Assembly (NCBI GenBank): GCA_039908095.1
Contig: JAMOBJ010000006.1
Span: 1 to 64,000, forward strand
From: Nitrospirae bacterium YQR-1
GTDB taxonomy: Bacteria; Nitrospirota; Thermodesulfovibrionia; Thermodesulfovibrionales; Magnetobacteriaceae
Direction of reading: 5' to 3'
Length of the DNA stretch: 64,000 bases
Below, in pieces: positions 1-8,508 of the stretch. The notes under the pieces are model-generated. The model did not search any database, had not been told where the DNA came from, and saw only the letters and a program-made list of their open reading frames with translations. How positions within the stretch are numbered: the first letter of the stretch is position 1; each line of letters opens with the position of its first letter. The position numbers were made by a program, and so were the translations under genes.

Positions 1-58
1 AACTCTTTGAGTTATCAACACTACTAACAAGCACTTTAATAACTCTGCGAGTTATTAA
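1..58. repeat. Two similar short palindromes, 40 bases apart
   Basis: Bases 36-58 form a perfect inverted repeat with 10-base arms (TTAATAACTC) around the 3-base centre TGC. Bases 1-13 hold a related palindrome with 5-base arms (AACTC) around TTT that may extend left of the window. The 20-base blocks at 1-20 and 41-60 agree at 17 positions. Paired palindromes in a leader could be an operator or the end of an upstream element. The function is unknown. Confidence 0.5.
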
Positions 59-120
59 CATTCCCACAGGCTCTACTACTAAATTTTTGGAGAAAATTTA
101 GAAAAGAAAAAAAAGAAGGC

Positions 121-149
121 TTGACATTTCAACATAGCAGTTAACTATA
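121..149 (+). promoter_or_regulatory. Candidate sigma-70 promoter for the NtrC-family regulator
   Basis: A perfect TTGACA (121-126) is followed after 17 bases by ACTATA (144-149); TATAAA at 146-151 is an alternative with a 19-base spacer. It lies about 130 bases before the regulator's ATG. The -35 is strong and the -10 only moderate. Confidence 0.4.
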
Positions 150-282
150 AAGGCAAAATAATATTTTCATCTAATGCGTTTGCCCTGGATAGATAGAAAA
201 AAAATATAGAAAAATAGTATAATATAAAGATGGGTATGGTCTTTATTTTTTTAACATAACAGAATATTAAGGAGTAGATTGG

Positions 283-1578
283 ATGAAACCCATACTTGTG
301 GTTGACGATGATCCCCAGATGAGGGACGCCCTGAGGGAAGCAATAAAAAGGCTGGGATTTGAGGCAATAGTGGCTGAAAACGGGCAGGACGCCCTGAGTA
401 AACTTGCAGGCACCCCTATTGCCCTTGTCGTAACGGATATGAAAATGCCTAAAATGGACGGCTTGACTTTTTTGAAAGAAGTTAAAAAGCGCGTGGGAAA
501 TCTCCCCGTGCTTGTTATAACAGGGTTTGGAACGGTTGAAAACGCAGTTGAGGCCATGAAAGAAGGCGCCTCGGATTACCTGATGAAACCCTTTTCTTTT
601 GACACTCTTACCCGTAAGATTAACTCCATCATGGAGGCTATGGCCTCGGCAAAGGAGATTATCACGGAAAATAATAAAATGAAAAAAATCCTGCTCCTTG
701 CTAACGAGGTTTCCTCAGGGGACACTACCGTGCTGATTTACGGTGAGAGCGGTACCGGTAAAGAGCTGGTAGCAAGGTTTATCCACCAGTGTAGCCAGAG
801 AAAGCAAAAACAATTTATTGGTGTAAACTGTGCCGCCATTCCGGAAAATCTCCTGGAATCAGAGCTGTTCGGGCACGAAAAAGGTGCTTTTACCGGTGCT
901 GCCGATAAGAAACTAGGCAAATTTGAGCTTGCAAGCGGTGGTACTATCCTTTTGGATGAAATCGGGGAGATGCCTCTCGCCCTTCAGGCAAAACTCCTAA
1001 GAGTGCTTCAGGAAAAGGAAATAGACAGGGTCGGAGGAAAACAGACTATCCCCATAGATACCAGAGTGATTGCCACCACAAACAGAGACCTCTACAAGGA
1101 AAGCACTGAGGGGAAATTCAGAGAAGACCTCTACTACAGGCTTAGCGTCTTTCCGCTTCACATTCCCCCTTTGAGAGAACGTCCGGAGGATATTGTAGCC
1201 CTGTCGGAGTACTTTGTTAAAAAATACGCCTCTCTCTTAAACAAAGGCGTTAAGGGTATTAAAAAAGAGGCCCTCTCTGTTATTGAAAAAAACCCATGGA
1301 GAGGAAACATAAGGGAACTTGAAAACGTGATTCACAGAGCGGTGCTGCTTTCACGCACTGAGTATATAGACGCCGATGATTTCATGTTTGACGACCCCGC
1401 CGGCGCCGCCACCGGTACTGATGCAAAGGGCATAAGGGCAATGGAAAAGGACCTCATCTTTAAAACGCTAAAGGAAGTTGACGGGAATAAAACCAAGGCC
1501 GCCAAAATTCTGGGTGTAAGTGTGAGAACCATAAGAAATAAATTAAACGAATATGGGAAAGATTTTCCCGGTGTGTAG
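283..1578 (+). CDS. Sigma-54-dependent response regulator, NtrC family (FlrC/FleR/FlgR-like)
   Basis: Transcription activator that opens sigma-54 promoters with ATP. The N-terminal receiver domain (about residues 1-115) has acidic residues D8-D10, phosphoacceptor D52 and K102. The AAA+ domain carries Walker A GESGTGKE (154-161), the sigma-54 contact loop GAFTGA (201-206) and Walker B TILLDEIG (221-228). A Fis-type helix-turn-helix lies at about 395-425. At 431 residues it has the normal three-domain length. A TAAGGAG ribosome site at 268-274 fixes the ATG. It stands directly before the flagellar genes, and a near-consensus sigma-54 promoter lies before fliK, so a flagellar hook-class regulator is the best inference. 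Its partner histidine kinase is not in the window. Family assignment is sure; the flagellar role is inferred. Confidence 0.9.
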   Translation: MKPILVVDDDPQMRDALREAIKRLGFEAIVAENGQDALSKLAGTPIALVVTDMKMPKMDGLTFLKEVKKRVGNLPVLVITGFGTVENAVEAMKEGASDYLMKPFSFDTLTRKINSIMEAMASAKEIITENNKMKKILLLANEVSSGDTTVLIYGESGTGKELVARFIHQCSQRKQKQFIGVNCAAIPENLLESELFGHEKGAFTGAADKKLGKFELASGGTILLDEIGEMPLALQAKLLRVLQEKEIDRVGGKQTIPIDTRVIATTNRDLYKESTEGKFREDLYYRLSVFPLHIPPLRERPEDIVALSEYFVKKYASLLNKGVKGIKKEALSVIEKNPWRGNIRELENVIHRAVLLSRTEYIDADDFMFDDPAGAATGTDAKGIRAMEKDLIFKTLKEVDGNKTKAAKILGVSVRTIRNKLNEYGKDFPGV

Positions 1579-1733
1579 GTTTTTTGGCGCTTATTTGACG
1601 GCTTTTTGCCAACTTTTACCTCCTGAGAAGGTTTTGCGGAGGGTTGGTATGAAAATGAATTTTGCTTTATAAACAATGTCTTTAGCGGTTGATGTTGGAA
1701 TTAAGCTTAATGATTTTGGTAGTTTCATTAATT

Positions 1734-1749
1734 TGGCATGATTATTGAT
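1734..1749 (+). promoter_or_regulatory. Weak candidate sigma-54 promoter before flgB
   Basis: TGGCATG, four bases, then TTGAT resembles the -24/-12 element but lacks the normally required C at -12. A second candidate at 1847-1862 has correct GG-N10-GC spacing but AA in place of TT. Apart from these and a 25-codon ORF I see nothing else in the 320-base gap between the regulator and flgB. Confidence 0.25.
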
Positions 1750-1810
1750 ACTTAATATTACAGGCAGTTGAATGTTCAGGCACGATAATGCCGATAAGAG
1801 AAGGAGAGAG

Positions 1811-1888
1811 ATGTTTAAAGCGGAAATAGACATAGTGGCCGAGGGCTGGCAAGCGGTAAGCCCTTTTGAAGATGGAGTGAACCCATAA
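1811..1888 (+). CDS. Possible 25-residue peptide before flgB
   Basis: An ATG at 1811 directly follows the purine-rich stretch AAGGAGAGAG. The frame runs 25 codons to a TAA at 1886-1888, ending 10 bases before the flgB start. The peptide begins MFKAEIDIVAEGW and has no recognised domain. The ribosome site is close to the ATG. It could be a leader peptide coupling translation to flgB, or chance. Confidence 0.2.
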   Translation: MFKAEIDIVAEGWQAVSPFEDGVNP

Positions 1889-1898
1889 GGGGCAGGCT

Positions 1899-2273
1899 AT
1901 GGATGAAGGTGTAGTTACACTAAATACTTTAATGGATTACACGACAATGAGACAGAAGGTTTTGTCGTCTAATATAGCCAATTCCGATACACCCGGTTAC
2001 AGGGCAAAGGAGCTGGACTTCAGTGCTTTTTTCAATAAGGCAAAGTTAAAACTGGTTGCAACAAAAGCGGCGCATTATGAAGATGGCTTGTATCCTGGGC
2101 GCGATGGGGCGGTGATAGATGAAAACACCCTCTTCTGGGGTGATAAAAATAATGTGGAACTTGATATGGAAGTGGCAAAAATGACTGAAAATGGTTTATT
2201 ATACCAAGGAGCAACTAAGTTGATTTCTACAAAGTACAAAATGTATAAATCGGCAGCGAAGAGGACGCAATAG
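1899..2273 (+). CDS. flgB: Flagellar basal-body proximal rod protein FlgB
   Basis: Proximal rod subunit of the flagellar basal body, exported by the flagellar type III apparatus. The N-terminal rod motif is present at about residues 20-36 as LSSNIANSDTPGYRA, followed by the family's ELDF. The C-terminal helix ends in TKLISTKYKMYKSAAK. Length of 124 residues is normal. It is the first gene of a rod/MS-ring cluster, and flgC begins one base after its stop, so the two are surely cotranscribed. Confidence 0.95.
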   Translation: MDEGVVTLNTLMDYTTMRQKVLSSNIANSDTPGYRAKELDFSAFFNKAKLKLVATKAAHYEDGLYPGRDGAVIDENTLFWGDKNNVELDMEVAKMTENGLLYQGATKLISTKYKMYKSAAKRTQ

Positions 2274-2274
2274 A

Positions 2275-2688
2275 ATGGAAGTGTTCGGAGTTTTTAAAGT
2301 AAGCGCATCAGCCCTTGCAGCGCAGCGTGAGCGTATGAACGTGATAGCCTCCAACCTGGCTAACATTCACACGACACAAACACAAGAGGGCGGTCCCTAC
2401 AAGAGACGGGACGTTGTGTTTCAAACTACTTTAATGGAACAGGACGTGCGGAGCCATTCAAACGGAGTCAGAGTGGCGGAAATATATGAGGACCCTCATC
2501 CACCTATGATGGTCTATGACCCGTCACACCCCGATGCCGATGAACGGGGTTACGTGGCTATGCCAAACATTAATGTGGTGGAGGAGATGGTCAACATGAT
2601 GATGACCACCAGAGCCTACGAGGCTAATGTCTCTGCATTTAATGTCTCTAAAAGTATGTTTTTGAAAACTTTGGAAATCGGGAGGTAA
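2275..2688 (+). CDS. flgC: Flagellar basal-body rod protein FlgC
   Basis: Second proximal rod subunit. The N-terminus has the rod signature SALAAQRERMNVIASNLAN (about residues 11-29). The C-terminus has the FlgC block YVAMPNINVVEEMVNMM followed by TTRAYEANVSAFN and a final helix. Length is 137 residues, usual for FlgC. It sits between flgB and fliE with almost no spacing, the conserved order in many phyla. Confidence 0.95.
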   Translation: MEVFGVFKVSASALAAQRERMNVIASNLANIHTTQTQEGGPYKRRDVVFQTTLMEQDVRSHSNGVRVAEIYEDPHPPMMVYDPSHPDADERGYVAMPNINVVEEMVNMMMTTRAYEANVSAFNVSKSMFLKTLEIGR

Positions 2689-2691
2689 ACC

Positions 2692-2985
2692 ATGGCTGAT
2701 CTTAATAAGGTTTCCGGAGTAAATTTTGCACAAGAACTTAAGAAGCAAACACCGGTTGACCAGGGCGGCGGCGGAGGATTTGATATTGTTTTAAAAGATG
2801 CCCTGACAAAGGTAAACAATATCCAAAAGGAAGCGGATAAGGCTATTGATGACCTTGCCTCCGGAGGTGATATTAATAATGCTGTACTTGCTATGGAAAA
2901 AGCCGATCTGTCCTTTCAGATAATGCAAGAGGTGAGGAATAAGCTTCTTAACGCCTACGAAGAGGTTATGAGGATGCAAGTATAG
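2692..2985 (+). CDS. fliE: Flagellar hook-basal body protein FliE
   Basis: Small adaptor joining the MS ring to the rod. The 97-residue protein has a poorly conserved glycine-rich N-terminus (DQGGGGG at about residues 23-29). The conserved FliE C-terminal half contains DLASGGDINNAVLAMEKADL and SFQIMQEVRNKLLNAYEEVM. Start is four bases after the flgC stop, behind GGGAGG. The 62 bases after it, before fliF, contain no gene. Confidence 0.93.
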   Translation: MADLNKVSGVNFAQELKKQTPVDQGGGGGFDIVLKDALTKVNNIQKEADKAIDDLASGGDINNAVLAMEKADLSFQIMQEVRNKLLNAYEEVMRMQV

Positions 2986-3047
2986 GGGGTGGTTCTCACC
3001 GGTTGAGCTTTTTAATATGGCGGCCTGTGATTTGGAACCTAAATTAA

Positions 3048-4667
3048 ATGGTTGATGTTGCAGGTATTATTGACAAACTAAAGAAGTGGCCGAACAAGAA
3101 GAAGGCCCTGATGGCAGGCGGTGTTGTTATGGGCCTGGCCACTATAATATTGTTGTTTGCATGGTCTCAAAAAGTGCCCTACCAGGTGTTGTTTTCAAAT
3201 TTAGCCGAGCCGGATGCCGGGAAAATCGTAGCCAAGCTGAAAGAACTTAAAATTCCCTACAATGTTACTCAAAACAGCATAATGGTTCCTCAGGAAAAAG
3301 TCCATGAGCTCAGAATTCAGCTTGCCACACAGGGGCTTCCACAGGGCAGTGGCGTAGGGTTTGAGATTTTTGATAAAACCGATTTTCAGGCTACTGATTT
3401 TGTCCAGAAGTTAAACTACAGGAGAGCGCTTGAGGGCGAGCTGGCAAGAACTATCGCCTCCCTTGGTGAGATACAAAAGGCAAAAGTCCATCTTGCCGTA
3501 CCGGAGAAATCTCTTTTTGTTAAAGACAAGGAACTACCTACCGCCTCTGTCGTTGTAACCCTGAAACCGAACAAGGCACTTACGCAGGAGCAGATACAGG
3601 GCATAGTGCATCTTGTTTCCAGCAGCGTTGAGGGGCTTATATTAAATAACATTACCGTACTTAACGACAAAGGGGAGCTTCTGACACGTCCAACCGATGA
3701 AATGATAGGCCTTACAGCCACGCAGCTGGAGTACCAGCGTAAGTATGAAAAGGAAATGCAGGACCGGATAGGTGAGATACTGGGGCCTGTGGTTGGAAGG
3801 GAAAAGGTTAAGGCCCGTGTCACTGTGGAGCTTGATTTTGCAAAAACAGAAAAAACCGAGGAGAAATACGACCCTGAGGGAAGTGTAGTAAGAAGTGAGC
3901 AGTCTATGAAAGAAAAATCTGTCACTACCAGTCCAGGGGGAATTCCAGGTGTGCAGTCCAATCTTCCTGGAAAAGTTCCATATCAGGGGGGTGGAATGCA
4001 GACCTCAATGCAAAAACAAAGTGATACGACTAATTACGAAATATCTAAGGTTACAAGCCATGTTGTGGGCCCCTATGGGAGTGTAAAGAGAATTTCAGCG
4101 GCGGTGTTGGTTGACGGTGTGTTTAAAGAAAAGAAGGAACCGGCAAAAGATAAAAAGAAAAAAACAGAGCCTGTGATGGAATATGTGCCAAGGACTGAAG
4201 AGGAGTTAAAGCAGTACGGGGATTTGGTTAAAAAGGCAATAGGCTATATTGATAAACGCGGCGATGAGGTGACTGTAATAAATATGCCATTTGACGGGAT
4301 TCCCAAAGAGGAGCCGCCAAAGCGTGATTATGTCAAAGACAGTGTGTTGCTTGCAAAGTATCTGGCGCCTGTGCTGCTTGCGTTGCTTTTTATAATTTTT
4401 GTAGTGCGTCCGGTTATAAAGTCTTTGACGGCACCGCCTCCGGCTCCTGATTTACCAAGATTAAAACCGATGCCGGAGCTTATTGAAAAACAACCGAGAG
4501 CGCCCGGACCACCGCCGGAGCCGGAAAGGGAGCGTGAGGTGTCAATGCCTCCTGAGGATGAGATAGGGGTACTGGAGGATCTCAACGACTGGGCCAGATG
4601 GGTACAGGATAACCCTAATCAGGCTTCACAGATAGTAAGAGAATGGATGGAGCACGAGGAGGCTTAA
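3048..4667 (+). CDS. fliF: Flagellar MS-ring protein FliF
   Basis: Builds the membrane ring of the basal body. Residues about 20-42 form the first membrane helix. The YscJ/FliF ring modules follow (VPYQVLFSNLAEPDAGKI onward) to about 330, then a Pro/Lys-rich loop. The second helix is at about 430-455 (LAPVLLALLFIIFVVRPV). The cytoplasmic tail ends in the FliG-binding motif, about residues 508-539, with DLNDWARWVQDNP and REWMEHEEA. At 539 residues it has normal length. The ribosome site before the ATG is weak. The tail motif is repeated in the next small gene. Confidence 0.96.
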   Translation: MVDVAGIIDKLKKWPNKKKALMAGGVVMGLATIILLFAWSQKVPYQVLFSNLAEPDAGKIVAKLKELKIPYNVTQNSIMVPQEKVHELRIQLATQGLPQGSGVGFEIFDKTDFQATDFVQKLNYRRALEGELARTIASLGEIQKAKVHLAVPEKSLFVKDKELPTASVVVTLKPNKALTQEQIQGIVHLVSSSVEGLILNNITVLNDKGELLTRPTDEMIGLTATQLEYQRKYEKEMQDRIGEILGPVVGREKVKARVTVELDFAKTEKTEEKYDPEGSVVRSEQSMKEKSVTTSPGGIPGVQSNLPGKVPYQGGGMQTSMQKQSDTTNYEISKVTSHVVGPYGSVKRISAAVLVDGVFKEKKEPAKDKKKKTEPVMEYVPRTEEELKQYGDLVKKAIGYIDKRGDEVTVINMPFDGIPKEEPPKRDYVKDSVLLAKYLAPVLLALLFIIFVVRPVIKSLTAPPPAPDLPRLKPMPELIEKQPRAPGPPPEPEREREVSMPPEDEIGVLEDLNDWARWVQDNPNQASQIVREWMEHEEA

Positions 4668-4672
4668 AGACT

Positions 4673-4939
4673 ATGGCTAATGAGAAACATAAGGTACTTC
4701 CGGAGACTACTAAGTTAACGGATATTAAATTAACGGACGAGAGGAAAAGTGTAGCTAAATCCCCTGCAAAGGTAGCTGATATTAAGCTAACGGGCGGCGG
4801 CGATGCCCCGGTTAAACCCCCTGCAAAGGCAATGTCTCATATGACACAGGAGTTGGGTGACTGGTCTAAGTGGATTAAAGATAATCCGAAGAAGGCTTCA
4901 AAGATTATAAGGGAGTGGCTGGAACATGAGGAGACATAG
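4673..4939 (+). CDS. Stand-alone FliF C-terminal-tail-like protein, 88 residues
   Basis: Residues 60-88 (ELGDWSKWIKDNP through REWLEHEET) match the FliG-binding tail of the preceding FliF at 17 of 29 aligned positions by my count; most of the rest are conservative changes. The N-terminal part is Lys/Pro-rich and contains a 19-residue tandem repeat (residues 17-35 and 36-54, each starting DIKLT). There is no membrane helix or ring domain. I chose ATG 4673, which starts just after the fliF stop; an ATG at 4643 inside fliF is in frame but less likely. It lies between fliF and fliG with only a few bases on either side. I do not recognise a named family. The likely partner is the FliG N-terminal domain, by inference. 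Confidence 0.8.
   Translation: MANEKHKVLPETTKLTDIKLTDERKSVAKSPAKVADIKLTGGGDAPVKPPAKAMSHMTQELGDWSKWIKDNPKKASKIIREWLEHEET
4721..4834 (+). repeat. 57-base tandem duplication inside the FliF-tail-like gene
   Basis: Two units of 57 bases (4721-4777 and 4778-4834) each encode a 19-residue module starting DIKLT and ending in PAK plus two residues. The reading frame is kept. The units have diverged in the middle (DERKSVAKS versus GGGDAPVKP), so the duplication is not recent. Confidence 0.75.
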
Positions 4940-4942
4940 AGT

Positions 4943-5932
4943 ATGGCAGTGCAATTGACCGGCTTTGAGAAAGCTGCAATATTTTTAACCGCTATAGGTG
5001 AGGATGCCGCCGCCGAGATTATGAAAAATCTCGATATGAAAGAGATAGGCAAAATCGCCAGCGTTATGACAAAAATCAAGTCACTGAAGGAAGATGAGGT
5101 GAAGGCTGTTTTTAAAGAAGCCTCTAAAAAGATAGAAAAGGGCGAGGTATATATAGGCGGCAACGATTATGTAAAGAACATGCTGATTAAAGGACTGGAC
5201 GAGAAAACCGCCAAAAAGATAATGGAAAAGGCAGCTATCGAGGCCACTCTTGAAAACCTCAAGAAGGTGGATGCTAAAAAACTGACCAACTTCCTTCTTA
5301 CAGAGCATCCACAGACGATAGCTCTGATTCTGAGTTTGCTTGACCCCGGACAGGCTGCCATTGTGCTGCAGACAATGCCGAAGTCATTAAAGGTGGATGT
5401 GGCAATGCGAATGGCTACTACGGAGGGTATCCCGATGGATGCCATTGAAGAGATTGAGGATGTGTTAAAGAGTGAGCTTGACCTTGAGCGCGGCGAGGGT
5501 ATAAAGGTCGGCGGTGTTAAGAAGGTCGCACAGATACTGAACTCCATAGATAAGGCAACCGAGGAGTTGATTCTTGAAAACATAGAAAGCCATGACTATG
5601 AACTTGCAGATGCTATCAGGCAGTTCATGTTTGTCTTTGAGGACCTCACAAGGCTTGATGACAGAGGCATTCAGATGGTACTTAAAGAGGTTAGCACCGA
5701 GGATCTTTCCCTGGCCCTTAAAACTGCATCAGAAGGACTTAAGGAGAAGGTCTTTAAGAATATGTCCAAGAGAGCCGCCGAGATTCTAAAAGATGAGATG
5801 GAATCTAAGGGGCCGGTGAGGGTCTCCGAGGTTGAAAAATCTCAGCAAAATATAATCAAGATAGCCAGAAAACTCAGTGAAGAGGGTAAGATAATTCTGC
5901 CTGGAAGCTCTGAGGAAGAACAGCTTGTATAG
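4943..5932 (+). CDS. fliG: Flagellar motor switch protein FliG
   Basis: Rotor protein linking the MS ring to the C ring and contacting the stator. It opens with the FliG N-terminal domain (LTGFEKAAIFLTAIGEDAAAEIM), which binds FliF. The middle domain contains EHPQTIALILSLL (around residues 115-130). The C-terminal torque domain has charged residues in FVFEDLTRLDDRGIQMVLKEV. At 329 residues it has typical length. The C-terminus overlaps the predicted TTG start of fliH by eight bases, implying translational coupling. Confidence 0.96.
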   Translation: MAVQLTGFEKAAIFLTAIGEDAAAEIMKNLDMKEIGKIASVMTKIKSLKEDEVKAVFKEASKKIEKGEVYIGGNDYVKNMLIKGLDEKTAKKIMEKAAIEATLENLKKVDAKKLTNFLLTEHPQTIALILSLLDPGQAAIVLQTMPKSLKVDVAMRMATTEGIPMDAIEEIEDVLKSELDLERGEGIKVGGVKKVAQILNSIDKATEELILENIESHDYELADAIRQFMFVFEDLTRLDDRGIQMVLKEVSTEDLSLALKTASEGLKEKVFKNMSKRAAEILKDEMESKGPVRVSEVEKSQQNIIKIARKLSEEGKIILPGSSEEEQLV

Positions 5933-6761
5933 ATCGGGGGTAATAAAGGGTAGGCAAGCGGAACGATTTTTAATGCCCTCCTTAGACCAGCGGGTTAATA
6001 ATGTTACAGAGGAGGAGCAGCAGCCTGAGGACTCCGTGGATGTTGCAGAGTCTGATGAGTTGGCTTTAGAGAGTGAGCCGGTTGTTGATACACCGGTTGA
6101 TGAGTTTTTGGTTCCGGCTACAGAGGAAGGTGGTGCTTCTGAGGAGAGTCTGATAAGCAGCCTGCCTGAGGTGACGGTTGAACAGGAGCAGGTACCGTCT
6201 CCTGAGGAGATAATCGCCGCCGCGGAGGAAAAAGCCCGGCAGATAGAGCAGGAGGCAGGGCGGAGGGGCTATGAAGAAGGCTATAAGGCGGCTCAGGAAA
6301 CTGGATACAATCAGGCACTGACAGAGTTTAATCAAAAAAAACTGCCCTTGCTCGATGCCATGAGTAAAATCATTGGTGAGCTTTGCACTGTTAAAGAAGA
6401 GATTCTAAGCAATGTTGAACCATCTGTTGTGCAATTGGCTGAAGGTATGGCAAGGGCGGCTCTTTTAGCCGAGCTCAGACTCAACCATGATATTTTACCG
6501 CGACTTGCTAAAGAGGGAATAAACAGGCTTAAAAAAACAGGTACTATTACAATAAAGCTAAATCCAGCCCTCTACGATTTGTTTCTATCCGAGAGAGCGG
6601 AACTAACGCAACTGCACCAGGAGATAGTGTTTGAGACGGACCCTGCAATGCCTGCTGAGGCTGCAGAGGTCATAGGCCCACTTGAGGAGGTTTCTGTTAA
6701 TCCCCTGGAGCTGCTGGATAATATCCTTGAGCAGATGAGAGAGCACGATGCAGGCGGTTGA
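5925..6761 (+). CDS. fliH: Flagellar assembly protein FliH
   Basis: Regulates the FliI export ATPase and ties it to the C ring. The order is an acidic variable N-terminal region (about 20-90), a coiled-coil with GRRGYEEGYKAAQETGYNQAL, and a C-terminal V-ATPase-E-like domain. I take the TTG at 5925, behind GAGGAAG, because it gives the VIKG motif common at FliH N-termini; an ATG at 5973 is the alternative. It overlaps fliG at its start and fliI at its end. Sequence conservation of FliH is low, so position in the operon supports the call. Confidence 0.88.
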   Translation: MYRSGVIKGRQAERFLMPSLDQRVNNVTEEEQQPEDSVDVAESDELALESEPVVDTPVDEFLVPATEEGGASEESLISSLPEVTVEQEQVPSPEEIIAAAEEKARQIEQEAGRRGYEEGYKAAQETGYNQALTEFNQKKLPLLDAMSKIIGELCTVKEEILSNVEPSVVQLAEGMARAALLAELRLNHDILPRLAKEGINRLKKTGTITIKLNPALYDLFLSERAELTQLHQEIVFETDPAMPAEAAEVIGPLEEVSVNPLELLDNILEQMREHDAGG

Positions 6762-8064
6762 CCTCAATCCGTATATCGATATAGTACAGAAAATCGACCC
6801 TCTCAGGGTATATGGGCGGATTGTAGAGATAACCGGAATACTGATAAAATGCACAGGAGTTAAGGCAACCGTAGGTGAGACCTGTTTGATATACTCCGGC
6901 AACGGCACTGCTGTAGATGCTGAGGTGGTAGGATTTAAGGACGGCAAGATGCTCCTCATGGCAACAGGGGATATTTCTTTGATACGCCCGGGCAGCAGAA
7001 TCAGGGCAATGGGGCGTAAGGTATCTGTAAGGGTAGGGCAACAACTTATAGGACGTGTGGTTAACGAGGCGGGAGAGCCACTTGACGGCATGGGTCCGAT
7101 ACGGGCGGAGCACTATCCGCTGAATCCATCATTGATTAATCCTCTGCAAAGGGAGCGGATTTCAGAGCCTATAGACCTTGGTATTTCAGCGATAAACGGA
7201 CTTCTGACAATCGGTAAGGGCCAGAGGGTAGGAATAATGTCCGGCGCCGGTGTGGGAAAAAGCGTACTTCTGGGCATGATGGCAAAATATACTCATGCGG
7301 ATTTAAACGTAATTTCACTTATAGGTGAAAGAAACCGTGAAGTGAGGGAGTTCATAGAGCGCGACCTGGGCCCGGAGGGCATGAAACGCTCTATTGTGGT
7401 GGTTACCACATCCGAGCAGTCGCCGGTAGCTAAAGTAAGAAATGCCTTTGTAGCAACGGCAATTGCAGACTACTTCAGAGCACAGGGCAAGGATGTCCTT
7501 CTGTTTATGGACTCTCTTACACGGGTTGCCATGGCTCAGAGGGAGATAGGTCTTGCCACGGGTGAGCCACCAGCCTCTAAGGGCTATACGCCGTCTGTGT
7601 TTGCCCTGCTGCCCAGACTCCTTGAACGTGCCGGCACCATAAAGGGCAAGGGGAGCATTACAGGGCTTTACACGGTGCTTGTGGAGGGGGATGATCTCAC
7701 TGACCCGGTAGCTGACACGGCAACTTCCATCTTAGACGGCCACATTGTGCTTTCAAGAGAGCTTGCCATGGAAAACCACTATCCCGCCATAAATATTCTG
7801 CGCTCTATAAGCAGGGTAATGCCTGATATAATAAATGATAGACATAAAACAGTGGCCGGTAAATTCATGGAGACCATGGCTGTTTATAAAAGATTTGAGG
7901 ATATGATTAATCTGGGCGCTTACAAGGAAGGGTCAAATCCAAAGGTTGACTTTGCCCTTTCCATGATAGATAAACTAAATGCTTTTTTAAGACAGGGAAT
8001 GACGGAACAGAGAGATTTTAAAATCACTATAACCAAACTTTTTGAGCTTTTTCAGGTAAAATAA
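6748..8064 (+). CDS. fliI: Flagellar export ATPase FliI
   Basis: Hexameric ATPase of the flagellar type III export apparatus, related to F1-beta. The Walker A loop SGAGVGKS is at residues 165-172. Walker B lies in LLFMDSLTRVAMAQREIGL, followed by GEPPASKGYTPSVFALLPRL, typical of FliI. At 438 residues it is full length. Its ATG lies inside the fliH 3' end, so expression is coupled to its regulator. Confidence 0.96.
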   Translation: MQAVDLNPYIDIVQKIDPLRVYGRIVEITGILIKCTGVKATVGETCLIYSGNGTAVDAEVVGFKDGKMLLMATGDISLIRPGSRIRAMGRKVSVRVGQQLIGRVVNEAGEPLDGMGPIRAEHYPLNPSLINPLQRERISEPIDLGISAINGLLTIGKGQRVGIMSGAGVGKSVLLGMMAKYTHADLNVISLIGERNREVREFIERDLGPEGMKRSIVVVTTSEQSPVAKVRNAFVATAIADYFRAQGKDVLLFMDSLTRVAMAQREIGLATGEPPASKGYTPSVFALLPRLLERAGTIKGKGSITGLYTVLVEGDDLTDPVADTATSILDGHIVLSRELAMENHYPAINILRSISRVMPDIINDRHKTVAGKFMETMAVYKRFEDMINLGAYKEGSNPKVDFALSMIDKLNAFLRQGMTEQRDFKITITKLFELFQVK

Positions 8065-8067
8065 ATT

Positions 8068-8508
8068 ATGGCCAGAGTTGATACGCTTAAGCGGATTCTT
8101 CAGGTAAAGGAATATCAGAAATCTGAGGCCGAAATTGAGCTCCAAAGAGCATGGAAGGTGCTGCGTACCGAACAGGATACACTTGCGATGCTGGAGAGAC
8201 TCCTTGCCGACAATACCGCTGTTTTAGACAAAAAGAAGACTTCCAGAAACATTAATGTTTATGAGCTTACCCTTTATTATGATTACATAGAGAGCCTCTA
8301 CAAGAAAATTGATAAACAAAATAAAGTTATAATAGATAAAACGGCTGAGGTAGAAAAAAGGCAGGCTGAATTGACAGAGGCGTATAAAGAGATGAAAACA
8401 GTTGAGATATTAAAGGACAGGGTAGTAAAAGATGAACAGAAAAAGTCGGAAAGGCAAGCCCAGCGTGAAATGGATTTTATATATTTATCAAGGCTCCCTC
8501 GCTATTAG
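8068..8508 (+). CDS. fliJ: Flagellar export chaperone FliJ
   Basis: The predicted protein is almost wholly alpha-helical coiled-coil, 146 residues, the usual size for FliJ. FliJ sits as a stalk in the FliI ring and assists export. The start is four bases after fliI, in the conserved fliI-fliJ order. Sequence identity in this family is low; the call rests on position, length and the Lys/Glu heptad pattern. The 3' end overlaps the start of the next gene by up to 77 bases. Confidence 0.88.
   Translation: MARVDTLKRILQVKEYQKSEAEIELQRAWKVLRTEQDTLAMLERLLADNTAVLDKKKTSRNINVYELTLYYDYIESLYKKIDKQNKVIIDKTAEVEKRQAELTEAYKEMKTVEILKDRVVKDEQKKSERQAQREMDFIYLSRLPRY

Noticed and set aside
1591..1833. 80-codon minus-strand ORF between the regulator and flgB
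   Set aside because: AT-rich, no recognised domain or ribosome site, and antisense to the probable flgB leader.
3416..3961. 181-codon minus-strand ORF
   Set aside because: Antisense shadow of fliF with Ser/Leu-rich low-information sequence and no start signal.
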